Origin: Streptomyces geranii
GTDB taxonomy: Bacteria > Actinomycetota > Actinomycetes > Streptomycetales > Streptomycetaceae
NCBI RefSeq assembly: GCF_002954775.1
Contig: NZ_KZ672953.1
Coordinates: 1 to 64,000, forward strand
Direction of reading: 5' to 3'
DNA: 64,000 nt
Below are positions 8,758 to 17,329 of this stretch, piece by piece. The position numbers and the translations under genes were made by a program. The notes beneath the pieces were generated by a model. It was not told the origin of the DNA and made no database searches. It saw nothing but the letters and a program-made list of their open reading frames with translations. The stretch's first letter is position 1, and each line of letters begins with the position of its first letter.

Positions 8758-9063
8758 ATGCACGGGTACCTGTCGGTGGCTGTGGTGCTGATCGCGGGCA
8801 GTCTGTTCGTGAGCGGTGGGGTGGCTGTGCGAACCGGCCGGCTTCTGCCCTGGCTGCGGCGCCGTTGCGTGCGCCCCGCGATGTGGGGCTACGGAGCGAT
8901 GTTCACCAGTGCCGGCCTCGCCGCGCAGACGACGTACGGGGTCTGGGACGTGCTCGGCGGCTCGCCGATCCTCGAAACCGCCGTCCCCCTGGCCTGCGTG
9001 CTGCTGATGATCGCGGGCTTCTGGTTCCAGCTGCTCGCCACCCGCCCGCCCCTCGACACGTGA
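8758..9063 (+). CDS. Small integral membrane protein
   Basis: This conserved hypothetical protein has 101 residues and about three hydrophobic segments: residues 5-23 (LSVAVVLIAGSLFVSGGVAV), 44-60 and 74-94 (AVPLACVLLMIAGFWFQLL). A basic stretch (RRRCVR) between the first two suggests a cytoplasmic loop. The ATG follows a GGGGGCGGGG purine run. Its stop overlaps the GTG start of the next gene (GTGA), so the two are translationally coupled. No function is known. Confidence 0.75.
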   Translation: MHGYLSVAVVLIAGSLFVSGGVAVRTGRLLPWLRRRCVRPAMWGYGAMFTSAGLAAQTTYGVWDVLGGSPILETAVPLACVLLMIAGFWFQLLATRPPLDT

Positions 9064-10085
9064 CCACCACGCCCCGCAGACCGCTCACCACCACCGACCT
9101 CGCCCCCCTCACCCGCGCCGCCCTCGGCCCGTCCCGGCGCCTCGCCGGGGTCACCCGGCTGCGCGGCGGCAGCAAGAAGGGCGTCTACCGGCTCGCCCTC
9201 GACGACGGTACGACGGCGATCGCGTACGTCTGGTCGCCGGACGAGGACCTCTGGGACGCGGGCCCGGTCGACCACCGCGACCCCTTCGCCCACGCCACCG
9301 GCCTCGACCTCTTCACGACCTGCCACGACCGCCTCGCCACCGTCGGCGTCCGCACCCCGCGCCTCCTGTACGCCGACCCCGACCGCACCCACCTCCCGGC
9401 GGACGCGGCAGTCGTCGAGGACGTAAGGGGCCACCCGGGCGGCGGCGACCTGGAGACCCTCCTGGAGCGCGACCCGGAGACCGGCACCCGCGTCCTGGAC
9501 CGGCTCGGCGACCTCCTCGGCGTCCTGCACGCCACCACCGGACCCCGCCTCGGCAAGGTCGGCCTGGTCGACAAGGGCGGGGTGTCGTACGGGAGTTCGT
9601 GCGAGCGGATCATCACCGACCGCGCGCTGCACGACCTCGACGACCTCGTCGTACGACAGCCACGAGCCGCCGCCCTGCACGGCGAACTGGCCGCCCTCGT
9701 ACGGCACTTGGCGGCCGAGGTCCGCCCCCGCACCGGCCCGCTCCCCCTCGTCCACGGCGAACTCGGCCCCGACCACGTCCTGGTGACCCCGGACGGCGAA
9801 CCGGCGCTCATCGACATCGAGGGCCTGCTGTACTTCGACGCGGAGTGGGAGCACGTGTTCCTGCGCCAGCGGTTCGGGACGCTGTACGGGGCTCTCGCCG
9901 CCCCTGACCTCGACCCGAACCGTCTGCGCCTCTACCGGCTAGCCATGCACCTCTCCCTGGTCACCGGCCCGCTGCGGCTCCTTGACGTGGGTGCGTTCCC
10001 CGACCCCGCCTTCATGCGCGGGATCGCCGAGCACAGCCTCGAACAGGTGCTCAGCCTGCTCATGAGTCCGCGCCACGCCTCCTGA
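9060..10085 (+). CDS. Aminoglycoside phosphotransferase (APH)-family protein
   Basis: This 341-residue kinase-fold enzyme probably phosphorylates a small hydroxylated molecule; a resistance role is not implied. It has LRGGSKKGVYRLAL as nucleotide loop, the hinge-proximal VVEDVRG, the catalytic-loop-like VHGELGPDHVLV (usual HGDxxxxN becomes HGELGPDH) and IDIEGLLYFDAEWE in place of the IDWE metal motif. The replacement of catalytic Asp by Glu and Asn by Asp/His is unusual and could change activity. The GTG at 9060 overlaps the stop of the upstream membrane protein; frames extending left into that gene are not used. Its last 26 bases overlap the convergent sdhB gene. Confidence 0.78.
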   Translation: MTTTPRRPLTTTDLAPLTRAALGPSRRLAGVTRLRGGSKKGVYRLALDDGTTAIAYVWSPDEDLWDAGPVDHRDPFAHATGLDLFTTCHDRLATVGVRTPRLLYADPDRTHLPADAAVVEDVRGHPGGGDLETLLERDPETGTRVLDRLGDLLGVLHATTGPRLGKVGLVDKGGVSYGSSCERIITDRALHDLDDLVVRQPRAAALHGELAALVRHLAAEVRPRTGPLPLVHGELGPDHVLVTPDGEPALIDIEGLLYFDAEWEHVFLRQRFGTLYGALAAPDLDPNRLRLYRLAMHLSLVTGPLRLLDVGAFPDPAFMRGIAEHSLEQVLSLLMSPRHAS

Positions 10086-10836
10086 TCTTCGAGCCCAGCC
10101 ACACCAGCGGGTCGTACTTGCGGTCAACTGCCCGCTCTTTCAAGGGGATCAGCGCGTTGTCCGTGATGTGGATGCCCTCCGGGCACACCTCGCTGCAGCA
10201 CTTGGTGATGTTGCAGTAGCCCAGGCCGTGTTCCTCCTGGGCCGTGCGCTTGCGGTCGAGGCCGCTCGCCTCCGCCGCGTCCAGCGGGTGCATGTCGAGT
10301 TCGGCGACCCGCATCAGGAAACGCGGCCCGGCGAAGGCGGACTTGTTCTCCTCGTGGTCACGGACCACATGGCAGGTGTCCTGGCACAGGAAGCACTCGA
10401 TGCACTTGCGGAACTCCTGCGACCGGTCCACGTCCTCCTGCATCATCCGGTACTCGCCGGGGGCCAGGTCGGCGGGCGGCACGAAGGACGGCACCTCGCG
10501 GGCCTTCGTGTAGTTGAAGCCCACGTCCGTGACCAGGTCGCGGATCACCGGGAAGGCCCGCAGCGGTGTGACGGTGATCGTCTCCTCGGGCGTGAACACC
10601 GACATCCGGGTCATGCACAGCAGCCGGGGCCGCCCGTTGATCTCCGCCGAGCACGAACCGCACTTGCCCGCCTTGCAGTTCCAGCGGACGGCGAGATCGG
10701 GGGCCTGGGTGGCCTGGAGCCGGTGAATGATGTCCAGAACCACCTCGCCCTCGTTGACGTCGACCTTGAAGTCCTCCAGGCCACCGCCCTTCACATCCCC
10801 GCGCCACACCTTGAAGTGGGCCGTGTAGCCGCTCAT
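10060..10836 (-). CDS. sdhB: Succinate dehydrogenase/fumarate reductase iron-sulfur subunit
   Basis: This 258-residue subunit carries electrons from the flavoprotein to the quinone-reducing membrane subunit. The [2Fe-2S] site is at C54, C59, C62 and C74 (CKAGKCGSC ... LLC). Further clusters use CIECFLCQDTC in the middle and CCSEVCPEGI near the C-terminus, giving the usual [4Fe-4S] and [3Fe-4S] set. It is the last gene of the minus-strand sdh operon; its ATG overlaps the flavoprotein stop by four bases (ATGA). Its 3' end overlaps the convergent phosphotransferase by 26 bases. Confidence 0.93.
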   Translation of the reverse strand: MSGYTAHFKVWRGDVKGGGLEDFKVDVNEGEVVLDIIHRLQATQAPDLAVRWNCKAGKCGSCSAEINGRPRLLCMTRMSVFTPEETITVTPLRAFPVIRDLVTDVGFNYTKAREVPSFVPPADLAPGEYRMMQEDVDRSQEFRKCIECFLCQDTCHVVRDHEENKSAFAGPRFLMRVAELDMHPLDAAEASGLDRKRTAQEEHGLGYCNITKCCSEVCPEGIHITDNALIPLKERAVDRKYDPLVWLGSKIRRRGADS

Positions 10837-12761
10837 TCGTACAGCTCCTCTTCGGCGAGGTACTTGACCAGCTCCTCCTTCTCGAAGAGGGCGAGCAGGT
10901 CGGCGCGGATGGGTTCGGTGGTCTCACGGGTCAGGTCGATCTGGCCGCTCGCCGGGTCCGTGGCCTTCTGCCCCGCCGGATCGGTCAGCGCGCACAGCAG
11001 GTTGACACGGCGCCACTCGCGATCCATCGCCGGATGGTCCTCCCGGGTGTGGCCGCCGCGCGACTCACGGCGTTCCAGCGCGGCCCGCGCCACGCACTCG
11101 CTGACCAGCAGCATGTTCCGCAGGTCCAGCGAGAGATGCCAGCCGGGGTTGAACTGCCGGTGCCCCTCGACCCCGGCCCGCCAGGCCCGTACCCGCAGAT
11201 CGGCGAGCTTCTCCAGGGCCTGTTCCATCTCGCCCTCGCGGCGGATGATGCCGACGAGGTCGTTCATGGCCTGCTGGAGCTCCTGGTGCAGGGTGTACGG
11301 GTTCTCCGGGGGCCCTGCCGAAGCCTCCGTGCCCTCCGCCGAGAAGGGCCGCAGGGCCTCCGCCGCCGCCGTGTCGATCTGGACCTCGTCCACCGTCGGC
11401 CGGGCGGCGAGCGTGTTCGCGTACTCGGCCGCGTGCAGTCCCGCGCGGCGGCCGAACACCAGCAGGTCGGAGAGGGAGTTGCCGCCGAGCCGGTTGGAGC
11501 CGTGCATCCCGCCCGCGACCTCACCGGCCGCGAACAGGCCCTGTACGTTGCGTGCCGCGGCGGTGTCGGACTCGACCGCGATGCCGCCCATCACGTAGTG
11601 ACAGGTGGGCCCGACCTCCATCGCCTCGGCGGTGATGTCGACGTCCGCCAGCTCCTTGAACTGGTGGTACATGGACGGCAGTCGGCGCCGGATGACGTCG
11701 GCGGGCATGCGCGTCGACACGTCGAGGAAGACGCCGCCGTGCGGGGTGCCACGGCCCGCCTTCACCTCCGAGTTGATCGCGCGGGCCACCTCGTCGCGGG
11801 GGAGCAGTTCGGGGGGCCTGCGGTTGTGGTCCGGGTCCTCGTACCAGCGGTCGCCCTCGGCCTCCGACTCGGCGTACTTCTCCTTGAAGACGTCCGGGAC
11901 GTAGTCGAACATGAAGCGTTTGCCCTCGGAGTTGCGCAGGACGCCCCCGTCGCCGCGCACCGACTCCGTGACGAGGATGCCCTTGACCGACGGCGGCCAG
12001 ACCATGCCCGTCGGGTGGAACTGCACGAACTCCATGTTCAGCAGCGGCGCCCCGGCGAGCAGGGCCAGCGCGTGGCCGTCGCCCGTGTACTCCCACGAGT
12101 TCGACGTCACCTTGAAGGACTTGCCGATCCCGCCGGTCGCGATCACGACGGAAGGGGCTTCCAGGACGAAGAAACGGCCCGTCTCACGCTCGTAGGCGAA
12201 GACGCCCGAGACCCGGCTGCCGTCCTTCAACACGCGGGTGACCGTGCACTCCTGGAAGACCTTCAGGCGGGACTCGTAGTCGCCGGTCTCCTTCTTGTCC
12301 TCCTGCTGGAGGGAGACGATCTTCTGCTGGAGGGTGCGGATCAGCTCCAGGCCGGTGCGGTCGCCGACGTGGGCGAGGCGCGGGTACTCGTGGCCGCCGA
12401 AGTTGCGCTGGGATATCCGGCCGTCCTTCGTACGGTCGAAGAGGGCGCCCCAGGTCTCCAACTCCCAGACCCGGTCCGGGGCTTCCCTCGCGTGCAGCTC
12501 GGCCATCCGCCACTGGTTGAGGAACTTGCCGCCGCGCATGGTGTCGCGGAAGTGGACCTGCCAGTTGTCGTGGCTGTTCACGTTGGCCATCGCGGCGGCG
12601 ATCCCGCCCTCGGCCATCACCGTGTGGGCCTTGCCGAAGAGGGACTTGCAGATCACCGCCGTACGGGCGCCGCGCTCGCGGGCCTCGATGGCGGCGCGCA
12701 AACCCGCGCCGCCCGCGCCGACCACGACCACGTCCCATTCCTGCCGGTCGACGACAGACAT
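10833..12761 (-). CDS. sdhA: Succinate dehydrogenase/fumarate reductase flavoprotein subunit
   Basis: This 642-residue FAD enzyme oxidises succinate to fumarate, or the reverse. The N-terminal FAD fold is VVVVGAGGAGLRAAIEA, and the covalent-FAD histidine motif is HTVMAEGG. Substrate-site motifs include FVQFHPTG, the SVRGDGG/LRN segment, and HGSNRLGGNSLSDLLVFGRRAG near the second FAD-binding region. The C-terminal helical domain follows. Length is normal for the actinobacterial type B enzyme. The start codon shares a base with the stop of the cytochrome b gene, so translation is coupled. Confidence 0.95.
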   Translation of the reverse strand: MSVVDRQEWDVVVVGAGGAGLRAAIEARERGARTAVICKSLFGKAHTVMAEGGIAAAMANVNSHDNWQVHFRDTMRGGKFLNQWRMAELHAREAPDRVWELETWGALFDRTKDGRISQRNFGGHEYPRLAHVGDRTGLELIRTLQQKIVSLQQEDKKETGDYESRLKVFQECTVTRVLKDGSRVSGVFAYERETGRFFVLEAPSVVIATGGIGKSFKVTSNSWEYTGDGHALALLAGAPLLNMEFVQFHPTGMVWPPSVKGILVTESVRGDGGVLRNSEGKRFMFDYVPDVFKEKYAESEAEGDRWYEDPDHNRRPPELLPRDEVARAINSEVKAGRGTPHGGVFLDVSTRMPADVIRRRLPSMYHQFKELADVDITAEAMEVGPTCHYVMGGIAVESDTAAARNVQGLFAAGEVAGGMHGSNRLGGNSLSDLLVFGRRAGLHAAEYANTLAARPTVDEVQIDTAAAEALRPFSAEGTEASAGPPENPYTLHQELQQAMNDLVGIIRREGEMEQALEKLADLRVRAWRAGVEGHRQFNPGWHLSLDLRNMLLVSECVARAALERRESRGGHTREDHPAMDREWRRVNLLCALTDPAGQKATDPASGQIDLTRETTEPIRADLLALFEKEELVKYLAEEELYE

Positions 12762-13603
12762 CAGAAGAACCTCGGATCATCGAAAGCGCCGGAGGCGACC
12801 AGGTACACGTAGAAGTCGGCGAGCCCGACGCTCACCAACGACGCCCAGGCGAGCTGCATATGACGGGCGTTCAGCTTTCCGACCCACTGCCAGGCGCGGT
12901 AGCGGACGGGATGCTTGGAGAAGTGCTTGAGCTTGCCGCCGACGATGTGCCGGCAGGAGTGGCAGGAGAGCGTGTACGCCCAGATCAGCGTGATGTTGAG
13001 CAGGAAGACCAGCGAACCCAGGCCCATGTGGCCCCAGTTGTAGTGCTCGTCGCGGAAGGAGAGCACCGTGTCGTAGGTCAGGATGCCCGCGACCAGCAGG
13101 GCCGCGTAGAAGAAGTACCGGTGCAGGTTCTGGAAGACCAGCGGGAAGCGGGTCTCGCCGGTGTACTTCTTGTGCGGTTCCGCCACCGCGCAGGCGGGCG
13201 GGGAGGCCCAGAAGCCGCGGTAGTAGGCCTTGCGGTAGTAGTAGCAGGTCAGGCGGAAGCCCAGCGGGAAGACCAGGATGATGATCGCGGGGGAGATGCC
13301 CCACCAGCTGCCGAAGAGGTCGGCGTTGGGGCCGTTCCGCATCGGGGCGCAGTTGTCCGCCAGACAGGGCGAGTAGAACGGCGAGACGTAGGGGGCGGCG
13401 TAGTAGTCGGCGTTCGCGAACGCGCGCCAGGTCGAGTAGACGATGAACGCCAGCAGACCGGCGGCCGTCGCGGCGGGCGCCAGCCACCAGCGGTCGGTCC
13501 GCAGATGCGGGGCGTCGATGGCGGCGCGCGTACGGGTCCGTACGCCGCCGCGCTCATCAGGGTCGGGGTCGGTATCGCTGTCGGTACCGGTATCAGTGGC
13601 CAA
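12761..13603 (-). CDS. sdhC: Succinate dehydrogenase cytochrome b subunit, type B
   Basis: This 280-residue membrane protein is the quinone- and heme-binding anchor of the complex. At least five hydrophobic helices can be seen, starting with WWLAPAATAAGLLAFIVYS and ending with ASLVSVGLADFYVYLV. Candidate heme-ligand histidines occur in NLHRYFFY, GHMGLGS, CHSCRH and NARHMQ. A single long polypeptide, rather than separate SdhC and SdhD, fits type B enzymes. The TTG at 13603 is preferred: GGAG lies six bases upstream, the 96-codon gene before it ends at 13624, and the region upstream is low-complexity Arg/Pro. An N-terminal Thr/Asp repeat (TDTGTDSDTDPDPD) is unusual. Confidence 0.88.
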   Translation of the reverse strand: MATDTGTDSDTDPDPDERGGVRTRTRAAIDAPHLRTDRWWLAPAATAAGLLAFIVYSTWRAFANADYYAAPYVSPFYSPCLADNCAPMRNGPNADLFGSWWGISPAIIILVFPLGFRLTCYYYRKAYYRGFWASPPACAVAEPHKKYTGETRFPLVFQNLHRYFFYAALLVAGILTYDTVLSFRDEHYNWGHMGLGSLVFLLNITLIWAYTLSCHSCRHIVGGKLKHFSKHPVRYRAWQWVGKLNARHMQLAWASLVSVGLADFYVYLVASGAFDDPRFF

Positions 13604-13623
13604 GGAGAACTCCGGTCGGATTC

Positions 13624-13914
13624 TCAGGGGGCGTGACGGTCGCGGGCGCCGAGTCCTTCGTCGTCCGAGTCCGTCCACAGGGTGTTGTCGTACGGGGTGT
13701 CAGGGATCGTCACGAGATCGGGGCGCCGGGGCTGGACGAGCGCGGGGGCGGCCTCGCGGAGCAACGCGAGGCTTTCGCGCAGGTGGTCGGCGTCGCTGCG
13801 GAGACGGCGCATTTCCAGGCCGCCCTTGCCGAGTTGCTGTTCCAGACGGCCCATCGAGCGGAGCAGGTCGTCGAGGCAGCGCTGTACTGACGTCAGTTCG
13901 TCGTGCACGGACAT
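13624..13914 (-). CDS. Small coiled-coil protein leading the sdh operon
   Basis: This 96-residue soluble protein is mostly helical, with heptad-like spacing (VQRCLDDLLRSMGRLEQQL, DADHLRESLALLREA) and a Pro/Asp-rich tail. A GAGG site lies seven bases before the ATG. It ends 20 bases before the cytochrome b start on the same strand, so it is very likely the first gene of the sdh operon. No domain is recognised; a role in regulating or assembling the complex is only a guess from position. Confidence 0.7.
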   Translation of the reverse strand: MSVHDELTSVQRCLDDLLRSMGRLEQQLGKGGLEMRRLRSDADHLRESLALLREAAPALVQPRRPDLVTIPDTPYDNTLWTDSDDEGLGARDRHAP

Positions 13915-14195
13915 GACGTGACCTCACTTCCGGGCGGTCGGGCCCTGGACGGAGACGTTCATGCGCCTGAGAGTGTTGCGCGTCACACCGGCCGGTGGGA
14001 AGCGGTGTGCATGGATTGGCTGGGGGAGGGGGGTGCGCGGGGGTGTGCCCGGGCGCGGCGCACGCCCTCCGCGTTCCGCCAAACGGTTGGGCTTCGGGAG
14101 CCCCGCCGCCGTGTCTCCCTCCGCTGCCGAACCCTTTCCTCTTCAGTGGCCGTACATCTGATCAACGGCATATCACGCCACCGGAGGTAGACCTG

Positions 14196-16466
14196 ATGTC
14201 CCACCACGGCGTCGGACTGCGCGCGGTCACGCGCTCGGTCGCCTTCCTCACCGCCGGCGCTCTCGCCGTGACCCTGCTCACCGCGTGCGGCGGTGACGAG
14301 GACCACGCGAGCGAGCCCCTCGCCGGGCAGGACATCGCGCCCGCCGACCGCGCCCTGCTCGCCGACGGCGGCACCCTGCGCTGGGCCGTGGACTCCGTAC
14401 CGGAGACCCTCAACACCTTCCAGGCGGACGCCGACGCGACGACCACCCGGATCGCGCAGGCCGTGCTGCCCTCGATGTACCGGCTCGACGCGAACGGGCG
14501 TCCGCAGCGCAACGCCGACTTCCTGGAGTCCGCGAAGGTCGTCGACACCGAGCCCCGCCAGGTGGTCCTCTACAAGCTGAACCAGCAGGCCGTCTGGAGC
14601 GACGGCAGGGAGATCGGCGCCGCCGACTTCGCCGCCCAGTGGCGTGCGCTGTCCGGCAAGGACTCCGCCTACTGGACCGCCCGCAACGCCGGGTACGACC
14701 GCATCGAGAAGGTGCAGCGCGGGGCGAACGACCTTGAGGTCAGGGTCACCTTCAGCCGCCCCTACGCCGACTGGAAGTCGCTCTTCTCGCCGCTGTACCC
14801 GAAGGAGGTCATGGGGACCCCGGACTCCTTCAACGACGGCGCGCGGAAGAAGCTCAAGGTCACCGCCGGGCCCTTCGCCCTCAAGAAGGTCGCCAAGGCG
14901 GACGGCGACGTCGTCCTCGTGCGCAACCCGCGCTGGTGGGGGCGCACCCCCCGGCTCGACGGCATCGTGCTGCACGCCGTACCGCGCGACAAGCGCGCCT
15001 GGGCGCTCGCCGCCGGGAAGGTCGACGTCGCCGAGGTCGACCCCGCCGAGGCCGAGCGGATCGTGCTCGCCGCGCGCGGCAAGTCGACCCCGCTCCAGGG
15101 CCCCGGCGCCGCGCTCACCCCGAGCCGCGCCCTGCGGTCCTGGGCCCTCGCGCACGGCTCCGACGAGGAGGCCGCCGACGAGGAGACCCTCGCGCGCCGC
15201 AAGGAGCGGGAGGCGAGCGCCAAGTACGCCGAACAGCAGGAGTCGTTGCGCGGGTTCGAGGTGCGCAAGTCCCTCGAACCGGCCTACACCCAGCTCGCCC
15301 TCAACGGCGCCGACGGCCCCCTCGCCGACGAGCGGGTGCGGCGTGCGGTGGCCCGCGCACTGGACCGCAAGGCGCTCGCCGGGCTGGTGCTGAAGCCGCT
15401 CGGGCTGCCCGCCGTACCCGTCGGCAGCCACCTCGCGCTCTCCGGCCAGGCCGCCTACGCCGACAACAGCGGCGCCCTCGGCGGCCAGAACACCGACGAG
15501 GCCGAGGCACTCCTCGCGGACGCGGGCTGGGTGCAGGGCGGTCCGCTCGGCGAGCAGCGGAAGAAGGACGGCGAGAAGGTCGCCGGGGGAGAGGGAAAGA
15601 AGGCCGGTGACAAGTCGGCCTCCCCCGAGGCATCCCCGAAGGCCGGCAAGAGCGCCGATGCCGAGGACGGCACCTACGTCGTCGGTGACGACGACAAGCC
15701 GTACGCCGAGCCCGTCCGCGAGGACCACCAGGACCCCCAGGACCACCGGGACGGGTCGGGCAAGAAGAACCTCGCCCAGGACGGCAAGCAGTCCCTCCAC
15801 AAGCACCCGGACCAGGGCGGCGCCCCCGCCGGTGCCTACGCCCCCAAGGGCACGCCGGCTCCCGCCGGTGCGGCTGCCGGGGCCCTCGCCAAGGACGGCA
15901 AGCCGCTGACCCTGCGGTTCGTCCTGCCCTCGGGACCGGGCTCGGCCACCCTGCGGGCGGTGGGCGACCGGATCACGCGCATGCTGGACCGGGTCGGCAT
16001 CCGCACCGCCGTCACCAAGGTGTCCGACGACAGCTACTTCAAGGACCACATCGCCTCGGGCCAGTACGACCTGGCCCTGTACTCGTGGCCCGCCTCCGCC
16101 TTCCCGGCCACCGACGCCCGCCCGATCTACGCCAAGCCGGTGCCCGCGGCCGACGGTTCGCTCAACGTCGAGCAGAACTACACCCGCGTCGGCACCGACC
16201 AGGTCGACCAGCTCTTCGACCAGGCCATCGCGACCCTGGACGAGAGCAGGTCGGCGTCCCTGGTGCGCAAGGCGGACGCCCGCATCTGGGCGTCGGGCGG
16301 CTCCATCCCCCTCTTCCAGCGCCCCCAACTGATCGCGACCCGCAAGACCACCGCCAACCTGGGCGCCTTCGGCTTCCAGACACCGGTCTACGAGGACATG
16401 GGCTTCCTGAAGAAGCCGGCACCGGCGGCCGGTTCCTCCCGTTCCTCCGGTTCCCCGAAGGAGTAG
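14196..16466 (+). CDS. Peptide ABC transporter substrate-binding lipoprotein (orphan, SBP family 5)
   Basis: This 756-residue lipoprotein should bind peptides or similar ligands outside the membrane. The signal peptide ends in the lipobox LLTACGG. Family 5 features follow: LRWAVDSVPETLNTF, then QAVWSDGREIGAADF, then a PFALKKV...VLVRNPRWWG segment. An insertion at about residues 455-565 is charged, Lys/Asp/Pro-rich and low in complexity (KKAGDKSASPEASPKAGKSA, HQDPQDHRDGSGK), which makes it longer than the usual 530-600. GGAGG lies eight bases before the ATG. No permease or ATPase is adjacent; it may hand ligand to one of the importers encoded 5-20 kb downstream. Confidence 0.9.
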   Translation: MSHHGVGLRAVTRSVAFLTAGALAVTLLTACGGDEDHASEPLAGQDIAPADRALLADGGTLRWAVDSVPETLNTFQADADATTTRIAQAVLPSMYRLDANGRPQRNADFLESAKVVDTEPRQVVLYKLNQQAVWSDGREIGAADFAAQWRALSGKDSAYWTARNAGYDRIEKVQRGANDLEVRVTFSRPYADWKSLFSPLYPKEVMGTPDSFNDGARKKLKVTAGPFALKKVAKADGDVVLVRNPRWWGRTPRLDGIVLHAVPRDKRAWALAAGKVDVAEVDPAEAERIVLAARGKSTPLQGPGAALTPSRALRSWALAHGSDEEAADEETLARRKEREASAKYAEQQESLRGFEVRKSLEPAYTQLALNGADGPLADERVRRAVARALDRKALAGLVLKPLGLPAVPVGSHLALSGQAAYADNSGALGGQNTDEAEALLADAGWVQGGPLGEQRKKDGEKVAGGEGKKAGDKSASPEASPKAGKSADAEDGTYVVGDDDKPYAEPVREDHQDPQDHRDGSGKKNLAQDGKQSLHKHPDQGGAPAGAYAPKGTPAPAGAAAGALAKDGKPLTLRFVLPSGPGSATLRAVGDRITRMLDRVGIRTAVTKVSDDSYFKDHIASGQYDLALYSWPASAFPATDARPIYAKPVPAADGSLNVEQNYTRVGTDQVDQLFDQAIATLDESRSASLVRKADARIWASGGSIPLFQRPQLIATRKTTANLGAFGFQTPVYEDMGFLKKPAPAAGSSRSSGSPKE

Positions 16467-16510
16467 CCCGCACAGCACCGGGAGGTACCCTCCCCGCAGA
16501 GACGATCAGC

Positions 16511-16550
16511 ACGGCTGCCGCCCCGCGGAGACTCGCGGGGCGGCAGCCGT
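16511..16550 (+). terminator. Hairpin terminator after the orphan binding protein
   Basis: A perfect 17-bp stem (16511-16527 with 16534-16550, arm core GGCTGCCGCCCC) encloses a six-base loop. It lies 45 bases after the lipoprotein stop and before the next start. No T-run follows, as is usual in Streptomyces. Confidence 0.8.
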
Positions 16551-16573
16551 CGTACGGGGGAACGGGGGCGGCC

Positions 16574-17176
16574 ATGCGGGCCTGGGCCGCGGGGATCACG
16601 GCACTGATGCTGGGGACGGCCGGCTGCGGAGCCGTGGCCACCGACGACGGCAGCTCCGCCGCCGGGGCGGCCACGATCTGCGCGTACGGGACCTACACCT
16701 GGTCCGGCATCCGGCACGTGGAACTGCTGACCGGGCTGCCCGACCGGCTCACGTACACGGACGGCGCCTACCAGGGCACCGTCGAACCCGTCTCCGGCAC
16801 CGTCCAGCGGCCCACGGTGACCGGCGTCCCCGAGGGCGTCGCCCCGGCCCGGGTGATCAAGGCGCTTGGCGCGCACCTGAAGACGGACGACCCGCTCGCG
16901 GGGCCGTCCGATACCGCCGGGCAGGAGGAGACGGATCTCTACTACGAAACCGGTGAGCCCCGACAGGCGTACTACACCTGGGAGTCGATCAACCTGGTCG
17001 AGGCCGACTTCACATACACCTGCGGGCTGAACGAGCCGGTCCACGGGCACGTGCACACCTGGGACACCTACGGCGGCGGGTTCCTGCCCTGTTCATCGCC
17101 CGCGGAGGGGGCCGCAGCCCGGGTCGCGGCGCTGCGGCTCTGCCCTGCCGGATCCCGTGCCGTGGCCGGTTCCTGA
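16574..17176 (+). CDS. Small secreted lipoprotein, unknown function
   Basis: This 200-residue protein has a short signal (MRAWAAGITALMLGTAGC) with lipobox GTAGC at about 15-19. The mature part has no recognised domain but carries cysteines in ICAYGTYTW, YTCGLNE, LPCSSP and RLCPAG that could pair. The repeated Trp/Tyr-rich strands (TYTWSGIRHVELLTGLP, YYTWESINLVE) suggest a beta-rich fold. The ATG follows a GGGGGAACGGGGG purine run and a terminator hairpin, so it is probably transcribed separately from the binding protein before it. Confidence 0.7.
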   Translation: MRAWAAGITALMLGTAGCGAVATDDGSSAAGAATICAYGTYTWSGIRHVELLTGLPDRLTYTDGAYQGTVEPVSGTVQRPTVTGVPEGVAPARVIKALGAHLKTDDPLAGPSDTAGQEETDLYYETGEPRQAYYTWESINLVEADFTYTCGLNEPVHGHVHTWDTYGGGFLPCSSPAEGAAARVAALRLCPAGSRAVAGS

Positions 17177-17329
17177 CCGCTTCCGCGACCGCCGGAAAGG
17201 CCCTGCGGAGGCCCCTTCCCCGTACGCCCCGTACCATGGGGTAAGGCCGTGGCATGTTCAGCCCGGCAGGGTCCGCGTAACACAGACGTACGCGCAGGCC
17301 ATCCACTCAAGCCGGGAGTACGCCGCAAT

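Noticed and set aside
8700..9059. Long N-terminal extension of the phosphotransferase
   Set aside because: It reads over the small membrane protein in another frame and contains Arg/Pro-rich chance sequence; the GTG at 9060 gives normal family length.
12860..13636. 258-codon plus-strand frame opposite sdhC
   Set aside because: It is the antisense of a clear membrane-protein gene and has the Val/Gly/Arg-rich look of a shadow.
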